Source: Pseudoalteromonas prydzensis | Lineage (GTDB): Bacteria > Pseudomonadota > Gammaproteobacteria > Enterobacterales > Alteromonadaceae | DNA: 64,000 nucleotides | Direction of reading: 5' to 3' | NCBI RefSeq assembly: GCF_001661495.1 | Contig: NZ_BDDT01000009.1 | Coordinates: 62,001 to 126,000, forward strand | Shown: in pieces, positions 43,564 to 51,884 of the stretch | Layout: every line of letters starts with the position of its first letter | Position numbering within the stretch: the stretch's first letter is position 1 | Program-made: the position numbers and the translations under genes | The notes under the pieces: generated by a model | The model's input: the letters and a program-made list of their open reading frames with translations, nothing else | Database searches by the model: none | What the model was told of the DNA's origin: nothing

Positions 43564-44214
43564 ATGGGCAAAACCGCAATCGTAATTGGCGCAACAGGCT
43601 TAGTCGGCAGCCAATTAGTTAAGCAACTCGTTGACCAAGCACATATCAGCCAAGTAATTACCCTCACTCGCCGCCCTGCACCATACAAAAATGAAAAAGT
43701 GATTAATCATGTGGTTGATTTTGATCACTTAGCCCAGCATGCGCAACTGTTTAAAGCAGATATTTTATTTTCATGTTTGGGCACCACCAAAAAAGCCGCG
43801 GGCTCTATTGCCGCTCAACGTAAGGTGGATTTTTATTATCAATTAAAAGTCGCTGAGCTTGCTGTAAAACATGGCGTACAACATTATTTGCTCGTGTCCT
43901 CCAGTGGTGCAAATGCCAATAGTGGTAACGCCTATTTACAAATGAAAGGTGAACTGGAACAGACGGTTAAAACTTTAGCATTTGATCAAATAAGCATTAT
44001 TCAGCCATCGTTATTACTTGGCGAGCGTAATAATGAGTTTCGTATTGGTGAAAAGCTAGGCAGTGTATTGTTGCCAATTTTATGTATGCTACCTGGTTTA
44101 AGAAAATACCGCCCTATCACGGGCAAACAAGTTGCAGCAAAAATGTGCGCGCTGAGTGCTGAGTCAGGCTCTGGTGTAGCGTATTTTAAATTAGATGAGT
44201 TGTTTAAAGATTAA
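43564..44214 (+). CDS. NAD(P)-binding Rossmann oxidoreductase (TIP30/HTATIP2-like)
   Basis: A 216-aa atypical short-chain dehydrogenase. Nucleotide motif GATGLVGSQLVKQL at the start; SCLGTTKKAAGS and LLVSSSGANANSGNAYLQMKGELE (Ser and YxxxK dyad-like) follow, then IIQPSLLLGER. These strings match the HTATIP2/TIP30-like or YbjT group. The substrate is unknown. Its downstream terminator is shared with the convergent tricorn gene. Confidence 0.86.
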   Translation: MGKTAIVIGATGLVGSQLVKQLVDQAHISQVITLTRRPAPYKNEKVINHVVDFDHLAQHAQLFKADILFSCLGTTKKAAGSIAAQRKVDFYYQLKVAELAVKHGVQHYLLVSSSGANANSGNAYLQMKGELEQTVKTLAFDQISIIQPSLLLGERNNEFRIGEKLGSVLLPILCMLPGLRKYRPITGKQVAAKMCALSAESGSGVAYFKLDELFKD

Positions 44215-44287
44215 ATTAATGAAGTATATTTAATACAATTTTCACTATCCGTTGCGACCTACAAAACTTCAGTGTAAAAAATAGATA

Positions 44288-44313
44288 AAAAAGCCAGCAA
44301 ACGCTGGCTTTTT
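44288..44313. terminator. Bidirectional terminator between the Rossmann oxidoreductase and tricorn genes
   Basis: Stem AAAAAGCCAGC / GCTGGCTTTTT with the 4-nt loop aaac. It is a classic intrinsic terminator on both strands. Confidence 0.93.
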
Positions 44314-44332
44314 AGTAATAACAATTGACTGA

Positions 44333-47300
44333 TCACTTACCAAACTCGGTAGGTGCCGGTGGCACAACCAATGGTTTTTTCGGGTTCGCGTTTAGTTCTT
44401 TAAGTAGCTCTTTAACTGCACGCTCAACCGAAGGATCTTGTCCTGCATGAATAAGCTCTGGACGGTCAATCACTTCAATATCTGGGCTTACGCCTTCATT
44501 TTCGATGATCCAATTACCGTCGTTATCGAGTATTCTAAAGGTAGCGGCAATCACAGAGCCACCATCAACAAGACTTGGATTACCTGAGATACCAATTAAG
44601 CCACCCCAAGTACGAGTACCAATGAGTTTACCTAAGCCAGCTTGGCGAAAGTAATACGGCAATGCATCACCACCAGAACTTGAGTAGCCATTGATCAACA
44701 TGGCTTTTGGTCCATCATGCGCAAACTGTGGCGTTTTAGTCGGTTCAACACCACGACGTTTCCAATAATTAAGCGGCTTACGTGCCAGCCAAGTGATCAT
44801 ATGTTCAGGAATAAAACCACCGCCGTTGTAACGATCATCAATGATCATGGCTTCTTTCGTTGTTTGCGGTAAGAAGTTTTTAAACAGTGACCGGTTACCT
44901 TCGTAATGAGTATTCGGTAAATGCACATACCCTATTCGGCCATTAGAGAGTTTATCTACATAGTCAGCGCGACTTTGCGTCCATTGTAAATAGCGTAAAC
45001 CTGTTTCGCTTGCCACTGGTTTAACTGACACTTTCCAGCTATTTTTAACACTTGCTGACTTACTGAGTAATAACTCAACAGGTTTGCCCTGAGTGTTTTC
45101 AAGTAGCTCATAAAAATTAACCACGTCTTTTACTGAGCGGCCATTAACCGCAATAATATAGTCACCTACGCTTGCGTTAACGCCCGGCTCGTTTAGTGGT
45201 GAACGGAAGTTTTCGTGCCAGTTTTCACCTTTAAAAATGTTCTCAATTTTCACAAAGCCTGATTTATGCGCGCTAATTTCAGCGCCTAATAAACCATGTT
45301 GCAAACGAGTAGCCGTTGGCATATCACCAGAATTGACATAGATATGCCCTGAGTTAATTTCACCAGCGATTTCACTTAACACGTAATCAAGATCTGCGCG
45401 GTGTGCGATTGCATCTGCCATTGGCTGATAACGTTTTAAAATCGCGTCCCAATCCTGACCATGATGATTTTCATCATAAAACCAATCACGTAATGTACGC
45501 CAACCTTCGCGGTACATTTGCGCCCACTCAGTTTGCGGATCAATTTTGAGCACCATGTCGTCAAGGTTTAGTTGCGTGGCTTTTAAATCTTGCTTTGCGG
45601 CAGGCGCAATAACACTGTAGTTATCGCCAGCACGAGCAATTATATGCTCGCTACTTGTTGATACTTTATAGCTACTAACACCCGCGGCCACAGTGGCAAC
45701 TTCACCATCAACAGCATTTGGGATAAGCTTTAGTTCACCGCCAGATAAAGTTAATACGCCATCTTTAACACCGCTTAATGCGCCGTAGTTGCCTGCAGGC
45801 GCATTGAGTGCCACCGCACGCTGCATAAAACCTTTACCATCAATATGATTACTCGGCGCTTTAGATGAGGCGTCATCTTGCTTGTCCTCCACAATACTGG
45901 TTTCATCAGTCAACGGGGCATTTAGCGGTTTGATTTTATTGTTTACTGCAACCGCGTAAATTCGCGTGGCATTATTAAACATATAATCAAATTCATAACT
46001 ACTAAAAGTTAAGTTAAAGTCGCGCTCAGAGGTAAAATACAATTGTTGGCCATCAGGCGAAAACGTTGGGTTTCTCTCACTGCTCATATCGTCAGTCAAG
46101 CGAGTCAGGTCTTTTTCTTTGATATTGTAATGCCACAGTGATGCATAACGGTTCTCGTTATTTTTAACAAACACAATATCTTCACTATTTGGTGACCAAA
46201 TATAGGTGGTTAAACCGTCTTCTTCATACTTTGCGGTATCAATTTTATGCTGCTTGCCGGTTTTTATATCAAGCCACCATAAGGTGTGATTTAGATCAGC
46301 AAACAATAGCTTTTTATTGTCCGGTGACCAAACTGGGTCAAAACGCCAAATTGTGCCATTACTGGTCAGTTGTTTAACCTGATTATTATTAGCACGATCT
46401 TGCAGGTAAATTTCGTATTCGCCGCTTTCATCGCTCATATATGCCACATAGCGACCGTTTGGCGACCAAGAAGCTGCTATCTCTCGCCCTTTTGGCGTAT
46501 GGCTTAAATTGCGGGTTGGACCATTTTTAACCGGCACTGAAAACAACTCACCACGCGCTGTGAATAACACCCGTTTACCATCGTGAGATACATCCATTGA
46601 ATCAATAAAACCAGCTACATTTTTACTGTAAGGCATAGTGTATTCACGGTTACCTTGGACATTAATAGTCAGTTTTTTGGTTTGCCCCGTAGCATCATCA
46701 AAGCGATATAAATAACCGCCATTTTCATACACTATGGCATCAGGACCTGCTGATGGCCAAAGCACATCAAAGTCACTGTGGTTAGTGACTTTTACAGGCG
46801 CTTTACCGTCTTGGTGTTTATATAAGTTTAAGGTGTATTCTTTATCAGAAACATAGTAAATGTTGTCGTGCACCCAGGTCGGTTGCTGCTCAGTAGCAGG
46901 ATCACTGGTTAGTTGTTTTGAGGTATTATTTTCTAAATTATAAATCCAGACATCTTGTGCACGACCACCACGACTACGCTTCCAAGTACGAAACTCGCGG
47001 TCAATGGGGGTATATAAATACTGCTTGCCATCAGGTGATAGCATGCCGCCGCCCGTTTCAGGTATAGCCAATGGCTGCTCTAAGCCACCATCAGCAGGCA
47101 CCATGTAAGGACGTCCGACACGCTTACCATATGGTGTGCGATTAGCTCTGAATACAATATGCTTACCGTCTGGCGTCCAATCAAGTACGCGATAATCAAA
47201 CCCGCCACGCGGTGGCATCACACCCACATCATTGTAGTAAGTTAACTGTTTTAGCTGTGAGCCGTCGCGGTTCATTACATACACTTGGCGGCTGCCATTG

Positions 47301-47575
47301 TATTGCGCTGAAAAAGCAATTTTGCTGCCATCAGGTGAAAACTTAGGGAAGGTTTCAAAACCAATATGATCAGTTAAGCGCGTGCTGTTACCCGTTTTGA
47401 TATTTGCTATATAAATATCACCGGCATACACAAAGGTGACTGATTCTTTATGAATATCAGGGAAACGCAATAAGCGCGTGTCGTGTGTTTCGTAAGCTAG
47501 AGCCACCGATGAGATTGCCGGTGACACTGCTACTGCTATTGCGGTTAAAAAAGTACGTAATTTCAACTTAACCAT
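44333..47575 (-). CDS. Tricorn-type S41 protease with beta-propellers and PDZ
   Basis: A 1080-aa exported protein (signal peptide, MVKLKLRTFLTAIAVAVSPA then SSVALA). Order: two TolB/PD40 propellers (~30-600; FSPDGSKIAFSAQYNG, LDWTPDGKHIVFR, WSPNGRYVAYMS), a C1 helical domain (~685-745), PDZ (~765-850, GDYIIAVNGRSVKDVVNFYELL), and the S41 catalytic domain (~860-1060). Catalytic residues by comparison with archaeal tricorn: H744 in NSGHIYV, and S967 in SSSGGD. The last motif TRTWGGLIGIS is typical. Tricorn proteins cut oligopeptides. A TTG at 47566 fits the ribosome site AAGGA better and gives a signal peptide starting MKLRTF. Confidence 0.9.
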   Translation of the reverse strand: MVKLKLRTFLTAIAVAVSPAISSVALAYETHDTRLLRFPDIHKESVTFVYAGDIYIANIKTGNSTRLTDHIGFETFPKFSPDGSKIAFSAQYNGSRQVYVMNRDGSQLKQLTYYNDVGVMPPRGGFDYRVLDWTPDGKHIVFRANRTPYGKRVGRPYMVPADGGLEQPLAIPETGGGMLSPDGKQYLYTPIDREFRTWKRSRGGRAQDVWIYNLENNTSKQLTSDPATEQQPTWVHDNIYYVSDKEYTLNLYKHQDGKAPVKVTNHSDFDVLWPSAGPDAIVYENGGYLYRFDDATGQTKKLTINVQGNREYTMPYSKNVAGFIDSMDVSHDGKRVLFTARGELFSVPVKNGPTRNLSHTPKGREIAASWSPNGRYVAYMSDESGEYEIYLQDRANNNQVKQLTSNGTIWRFDPVWSPDNKKLLFADLNHTLWWLDIKTGKQHKIDTAKYEEDGLTTYIWSPNSEDIVFVKNNENRYASLWHYNIKEKDLTRLTDDMSSERNPTFSPDGQQLYFTSERDFNLTFSSYEFDYMFNNATRIYAVAVNNKIKPLNAPLTDETSIVEDKQDDASSKAPSNHIDGKGFMQRAVALNAPAGNYGALSGVKDGVLTLSGGELKLIPNAVDGEVATVAAGVSSYKVSTSSEHIIARAGDNYSVIAPAAKQDLKATQLNLDDMVLKIDPQTEWAQMYREGWRTLRDWFYDENHHGQDWDAILKRYQPMADAIAHRADLDYVLSEIAGEINSGHIYVNSGDMPTATRLQHGLLGAEISAHKSGFVKIENIFKGENWHENFRSPLNEPGVNASVGDYIIAVNGRSVKDVVNFYELLENTQGKPVELLLSKSASVKNSWKVSVKPVASETGLRYLQWTQSRADYVDKLSNGRIGYVHLPNTHYEGNRSLFKNFLPQTTKEAMIIDDRYNGGGFIPEHMITWLARKPLNYWKRRGVEPTKTPQFAHDGPKAMLINGYSSSGGDALPYYFRQAGLGKLIGTRTWGGLIGISGNPSLVDGGSVIAATFRILDNDGNWIIENEGVSPDIEVIDRPELIHAGQDPSVERAVKELLKELNANPKKPLVVPPAPTEFGK

Positions 47576-47694
47576 CCTTATGTTGTTATTTTATATCATC
47601 ATAACAACATAAAAATGGATTGCAGCTTTGTTCGACAAATTACTGTAACAGAGTGTAAATAACGTTCATGAGCAATAACAGTTAGCCGCTCTAT

Positions 47695-48426
47695 TTAGCC
47701 TACTTTAGGTAGCTGCCTTTTATCAATGACTTTAAATGTAGTTAAATCAACGAGCATTGAAAACACGTCAGCATTATCGATAAACAACATAAACAAATTG
47801 CCTTGTTCATTAACAGCGTACTCAAGAATGCGGTCGTAGCCTGTAAGAACCTCGCTATAACCACTGCCATCAATTTTACTTAATGCAAAAGTGCTTTTAT
47901 CTTCGTTGCTTAAAAGGCCGTCGTTATTTGTGTCGTTTTTAATAACATGATAGGCAATACCCGCCGCTTTTGACTGCGAATCAAATTCAGATAAATACAA
48001 TGGAGAAATATCAGTAATCAACTGAGCTGTCGTATCAAAAAGCCAATTTGCATAGTTTGTTTTACCATTGATAAACATCACATTTTTTGACCGTGTTGGC
48101 CTATGTTTATAATAAGAGGAACCACTAAAATTTTCTACAACTTGCCCTAACCCACGTTCGGTATCGGCTTCAACCGTTAACTTTTCAGACTCAAGCTCTA
48201 TATAATAAAAGTCCGTTTCTCCTACTCTTCGCGGGTAGCCCAAACGCCACTTTTCTTCTTCGTTCTTATCATCTGCTAAATTTAATGCCGGTGGCTCAAC
48301 GTCGTTATCATTAAATACTATTGTAACAAGTTGGACTGAAATTAACGCAGTAGCAATTAAAACCCCGACTAATAAAATAATTCCATTTAAGTTCCATACC
48401 CATTTAAAAAATTTATCTGAATTCAT
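47695..48426 (-). CDS. Single-pass membrane protein with EF-hand-like loop, unknown
   Basis: A 243-aa protein, start ATG at 48426 with AGGGAAAG right before it. One transmembrane helix (~residues 6-33, NLNGIILLVGVLIATALISVQLVTIVF) places the rest outside the cytoplasm. It contains DTNNDGLLSNED (residues ~175-186), a canonical 12-residue EF-hand loop (D-x-N-x-D-G-x-L-x-x-x-D), so it may bind calcium. The tail LFIDNADVFSMLVDLTTFKVI is beta-like. No family recognised. It is 119 bp upstream of the tricorn gene on the same strand. Confidence 0.68.
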   Translation of the reverse strand: MNSDKFFKWVWNLNGIILLVGVLIATALISVQLVTIVFNDNDVEPPALNLADDKNEEEKWRLGYPRRVGETDFYYIELESEKLTVEADTERGLGQVVENFSGSSYYKHRPTRSKNVMFINGKTNYANWLFDTTAQLITDISPLYLSEFDSQSKAAGIAYHVIKNDTNNDGLLSNEDKSTFALSKIDGSGYSEVLTGYDRILEYAVNEQGNLFMLFIDNADVFSMLVDLTTFKVIDKRQLPKVG

Positions 48427-48511
48427 GCTTTCCCTATTAAAAAAAATGATCAATTTATCTGAACATACGTATTATTGAGCTTATCTATAACACAAAGCTT
48501 TGCGATAAAAA

Positions 48512-49039
48512 ATGAAAACAAACCCTACAACTAGTTTGCTGTTACTATCAGGTTCCGGCGATTTAACTCTGCATTGGCAAATAGTTAATGACTCAGTCAT
48601 GGGCGGTTTATCGACCAGCCAAGCTTATGAGAAGGATAATAGCTTAATTTTTACAGGCCACGTTTCTCTTGAAAATAATGGGGGCTTTGCTTCAATACGC
48701 ACAACAATAAACACCAATAAAGAAAACGCCAATCTCATATCTTTACGGTTAAAAGGAGATGGTCAAACGTATCAACTTCGCTTAAGAACAAGTCAGTTCC
48801 TAGACGGACCAGCGTATACAACCTCATTTGCAACATTAAAAAATCAATGGCAAGTTATTACCTTTTCAGCGGATGATTTCAGCTTAACTTATCGCGGTAA
48901 AGCTTTACAGCAGCAAGCAACGTTACATTTTAATGATATTCAACAGTTAGGCCTGATGATCGCAAAGAAACAACAAGGTAATTTTAAAATAGAGTTAAAA
49001 CAAATAGCGTTTACTAATAAAGCAACAGCTGCAGATTAA
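48512..49039 (+). CDS. CIA30 (NDUFAF1-like) family protein
   Basis: A 175-aa protein of the complex I intermediate-associated protein 30 family. Motifs are seen: LHWQIVNDSVMGGLSTS, FTGHVSLENNGGFASIR and YQLRLRTSQFLDGPAYTTSF. Mitochondrial CIA30 assists complex I assembly; bacterial members are uncharacterised, beta-jelly-roll proteins. There is no signal peptide. Its TAA overlaps the stop of the convergent gene within the shared TTAA. Confidence 0.85.
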   Translation: MKTNPTTSLLLLSGSGDLTLHWQIVNDSVMGGLSTSQAYEKDNSLIFTGHVSLENNGGFASIRTTINTNKENANLISLRLKGDGQTYQLRLRTSQFLDGPAYTTSFATLKNQWQVITFSADDFSLTYRGKALQQQATLHFNDIQQLGLMIAKKQQGNFKIELKQIAFTNKATAAD

Positions 49040-49557
49040 AGTTTATATTCTTCGTTACCTCGCTTTTTGAGCTCAGTAATAACCATATCCATCATCTGTT
49101 GCTTAACTTCTGCTTGCTGAGATTGCAGTTCATTAAGCTGGTGCAGCAAGATATCTACTTGCTCTTGTTGCTGGGATTCTCTGTAGCGCTTAACGCCGGT
49201 GTGCTCAGGTTGAATATTTAAACTTTGCTGTCCTTTGCTTTGTTCAGGTTTAACCACCTCTGCAGTGCCACTTTCTAGCTGCAGATGGCGTTGGATTGGG
49301 TTTTGTTTGAGCTTACTAATTTGCTCTTGCAGCACATTAATCTTTTGCTCTAAATCGTCGTATACTTTTTCTAAGTTTTCATATTGGCCTGCAAAACTGG
49401 CATCTTCATCGCTGTATTGTTGTGCTTTGGCATCTAAAAACTCAGACAGCGTATATTTAGGCTCATCATCTTGGGATTGCTGTTGCTGTAATCGCTTATC
49501 ACTATTCGTTTGAAAGCCCTCAGCTTTAGGCAAATTTATGGCTGGTGATATTTTCAT
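49036..49557 (-). CDS. Gln-rich coiled-coil protein, unknown
   Basis: A 173-aa protein not recognised. I start at the ATG at 49557, which has AGGATG six bases upstream; the frame continues upstream to 49638 without a good start. It has an N-terminal 35 residues (MKISPAINLPKAEGF), a Gln stretch (LQQQQSQ), then two coiled coils (~65-95 NLEKVYDDLEQKINVLQEQISKL, ~135-170). No membrane segment. Structural role likely. Confidence 0.65.
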   Translation of the reverse strand: MKISPAINLPKAEGFQTNSDKRLQQQQSQDDEPKYTLSEFLDAKAQQYSDEDASFAGQYENLEKVYDDLEQKINVLQEQISKLKQNPIQRHLQLESGTAEVVKPEQSKGQQSLNIQPEHTGVKRYRESQQQEQVDILLHQLNELQSQQAEVKQQMMDMVITELKKRGNEEYKL

Positions 49558-49914
49558 TATTTCATCCTGAAATGGTCCTAATAAAGGTATCGGCATAAAA
49601 TAAAAAAGCTTAAGCACTATTTCATCAGCCTCATCCATTGCTGTATGACATAACCAACTCCTTAATTACCCAAAGACTAAAAGCGGCTAGTATACCCAAG
49701 ATGCGGGGTTAGCACCTTGAGATGACTTGGGTATATTGGGCTTTAATAATGAGCGTTTAAATATGTACAAGTAACCAGCATGGTCAAACTTGCGAACTGA
49801 CAGGTTTACTTGAAGTGCTTAATAATAACTTTAATATTAGTTATGAAAGGGTCAGCTCTGATAAAATCATTTTCAACAATATAATTCGCAACAACAATAA
49901 TCAGGTATATCACC
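49558..49914. other. 357-bp gene-free region before the sugar porter gene
   Basis: No gene seen. It holds the second TATACCCAA-type repeat (49691-49735) and, near 49832, an imperfect palindrome ATAACT-N8-AGTTAT that may be an operator for the transporter gene. CAGGTATA ahead of the ATG at 49915 is a weak ribosome site. Confidence 0.5.
49691..49735. repeat. TATACCCAA-type dispersed inverted repeat, copy 2
   Basis: Arms TATACCCAAG (49691-49700) and CTTGGGTATA (49726-49735). The minus strand reads ATACCCAAGTCATCTCA, matching the minus strand of copy 1 (ATACCCAAATCACCTCA) except for two bases. Interiors diverge afterwards. Confidence 0.75.
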
Positions 49915-51354
49915 ATGACAACACCTTTATCGTCGGGCAAGATCAATAGCCCGAATCATACTTCACCAACAAGCTGCCATTCTCTACTTTATGTTATATT
50001 CATATCTGGCGTTGCAGCAATTGGTGGCTTTTTATTTGGCTTTGACTCCGGAGTTATCAACGGAACGGTGTCGGCACTTGGAAAAACGTTTAACTCAAGC
50101 AGTGTAGCAACAGGCTTTAATGTTGCGTCGGTATTACTGGGTTGTGCACTTGGTGCGCTCGCTGCGGGCCCACTTGCTGATAAATTTGGCCGCCGCTCAA
50201 TCATGATCATCACTGCAGTTATATTTGCCATTAGCGCGTTTGGTTCGGGCATTGCTGACAGCTCCGCAGAATTTATTTTTTATCGTCTATTTGGTGGCTT
50301 AGGTATTGGCGCAGCATCGGTGTTAGCGCCCGCTTACATCGCTGAAGTCGCACCGGCGGCTTTACGTGGACGCTTAGCGACGTTGCAACAGTTAGCGATT
50401 GTACTTGGCTTATTTGCTGCTTTTTTAAGTAATTACTTGATCGCTTCGGCGGCAAATGGCGCTGAAGGTATTTTTATTCTTGAACTGGCGGCTTGGCGCT
50501 GGATGTTTTGGGCTGAGCTAGTCCCTGCGGGATTATTTCTGCTGGGAGTATTATTTATACCTGAGTCACCGCGTTATTTAGTTGCCCAAGGCCAATTAGA
50601 TAAAGCCAAAGCGGTATTTGGTAAAATATCCAATGATGATGCTCAATCACAAATAGACGATGTTAAACAGTCACTGCATGGCGATAAAAAACCAAGTATT
50701 CGTGACTTATTTATTGATGGTAAAAAGAAAATCCACCCTATTGTTTGGGTTGGTATTGCGTTGTCTGTTTTTCAGCAATTTGTAGGCATTAACGTGGTCT
50801 TTTATTACGGCTCTGAGCTGTGGCAAGCTGCGGGTTTTGATGAGTCACAATCTTTATTTATCAACGTATTAGCAGGTACTACCAATATTTTATCTACTTT
50901 TATTGCAATTGCACTGATAGATAAAGTCGGCAGAAAACCATTATTACTAGTAGGTAGTATTGGTATGTTTATTAGTTTAAGCGCATTGACTTATACCTTT
51001 GGTAGCGCAGGCCTCGATGCAGCAGGTAAACTGGCACTAAGTGAAAACATGGGCACTTTCGCCTTGATTATGGCGAATCTTTTTGTGGTGTTTTTTGGCT
51101 TAAGTTGGGGTCCGGTCGTTTGGGTACTGTTAGGTGAAATGTTTAATAACAGAATTCGTGGTGCTGCTTTAGCAGTTGCAGCAAGTGCACAATGGCTTGC
51201 CAACTTTACCATTACTATGACCTTCCCGATTATGCTCGGTAGTATTGGATTAGCGGGTGCCTATGGGTTTTATGCCTTATCGGCCTTTATTAGCGTATTT
51301 TTTATTGTTAAATATATAAAAGAAACACGCGGTATCAAGCTAGAAGCCATGTAA
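49915..51354 (+). CDS. Sugar porter family MFS transporter
   Basis: A 479-aa proton symporter of the SP family (XylE/GalP/GlcP type) with 12 helices. Signatures: GGFLFGFDSGVINGT (loop after helix 1), DKFGRRSIMII, PAYIAEVAPAALRGRL, PESPRYLVAQGQL, QQFVGINVVFYYG, DKVGRKPLLL, and KETRGIKLE at the end. It likely takes up glucose or another hexose or pentose in a genus where the PTS is often absent. The substrate is not certain. It has a 22-residue polar N-terminal extension. No regulator is adjacent. Confidence 0.92.
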   Translation: MTTPLSSGKINSPNHTSPTSCHSLLYVIFISGVAAIGGFLFGFDSGVINGTVSALGKTFNSSSVATGFNVASVLLGCALGALAAGPLADKFGRRSIMIITAVIFAISAFGSGIADSSAEFIFYRLFGGLGIGAASVLAPAYIAEVAPAALRGRLATLQQLAIVLGLFAAFLSNYLIASAANGAEGIFILELAAWRWMFWAELVPAGLFLLGVLFIPESPRYLVAQGQLDKAKAVFGKISNDDAQSQIDDVKQSLHGDKKPSIRDLFIDGKKKIHPIVWVGIALSVFQQFVGINVVFYYGSELWQAAGFDESQSLFINVLAGTTNILSTFIAIALIDKVGRKPLLLVGSIGMFISLSALTYTFGSAGLDAAGKLALSENMGTFALIMANLFVVFFGLSWGPVVWVLLGEMFNNRIRGAALAVAASAQWLANFTITMTFPIMLGSIGLAGAYGFYALSAFISVFFIVKYIKETRGIKLEAM

Positions 51355-51364
51355 ACGGTGTTTA

Positions 51365-51393
51365 AAATGGCGAATGTATTTATTTCGCCATTT
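51365..51393. terminator. Terminator between sugar porter and FKBP genes
   Basis: Stem AAATGGCGAA / TTCGCCATTT, 10 bp, with a 9-nt loop, followed by ATTTT. It sits between convergent genes. Confidence 0.82.
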
Positions 51394-51401
51394 ATTTTCA
51401 A

Positions 51402-51884
51402 CTAAGACTCTATTTTAAGTAATTCAACTTCAAATATAAGTAACGAGGCAGGAGGTATACTGCCAACTCGCTTTTCGCCATAGGCAAGTTGATGAGGGAT
51501 GTAAAAAGTAAACTTATCCCCTTCACTCATCAATTGCAGGCCTTCAGTCCAACCTTTTATCACTTGGTGCAAGCCAAAGCTGATCGGGCTATTACGTTCA
51601 ACTGAACTGTCAAACACAGTGCCATCCACTAAAGTGCCATGGTAATGCACGTTCACCATACTCGTTGGGCTAGGTTTAGTTTCATTGTCACTGCGGTGCA
51701 CAACTTTATATTGCAGGCCCGATGCCGTCTCAAAAACCCCATCAACCTGGCTATTCGCACGCAAAAAATCCGCTTCAATTTGTGCGTTAGCAAGTGCTTG
51801 TTGTTTTAATTTCTTACTATTTTTAAAAATTAAAAAACATAAAATGGCGATAACTACCGCCAAAAAAATATTGATCATAATCAC
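51402..51884 (-). CDS. Membrane-anchored FKBP-type peptidyl-prolyl isomerase
   Basis: A 160-aa isomerase. A transmembrane helix (~residues 3-20, IFLAVVIAILCFLIF) is followed by a linker and FKBP domain (~55-160): VNVHYHGTLVDGTVFDSS, GWTEGLQLMSEGDKFTFYIPHQLAYGEK and PPASLLIFEVELL. This resembles FkpA/FklB-like enzymes, but with a membrane anchor instead of a dimerisation domain. The ATG overlaps the stop of the Lon-like gene (ATGA), so it is translationally coupled to it. Confidence 0.92.
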   Translation of the reverse strand: MIMINIFLAVVIAILCFLIFKNSKKLKQQALANAQIEADFLRANSQVDGVFETASGLQYKVVHRSDNETKPSPTSMVNVHYHGTLVDGTVFDSSVERNSPISFGLHQVIKGWTEGLQLMSEGDKFTFYIPHQLAYGEKRVGSIPPASLLIFEVELLKIES

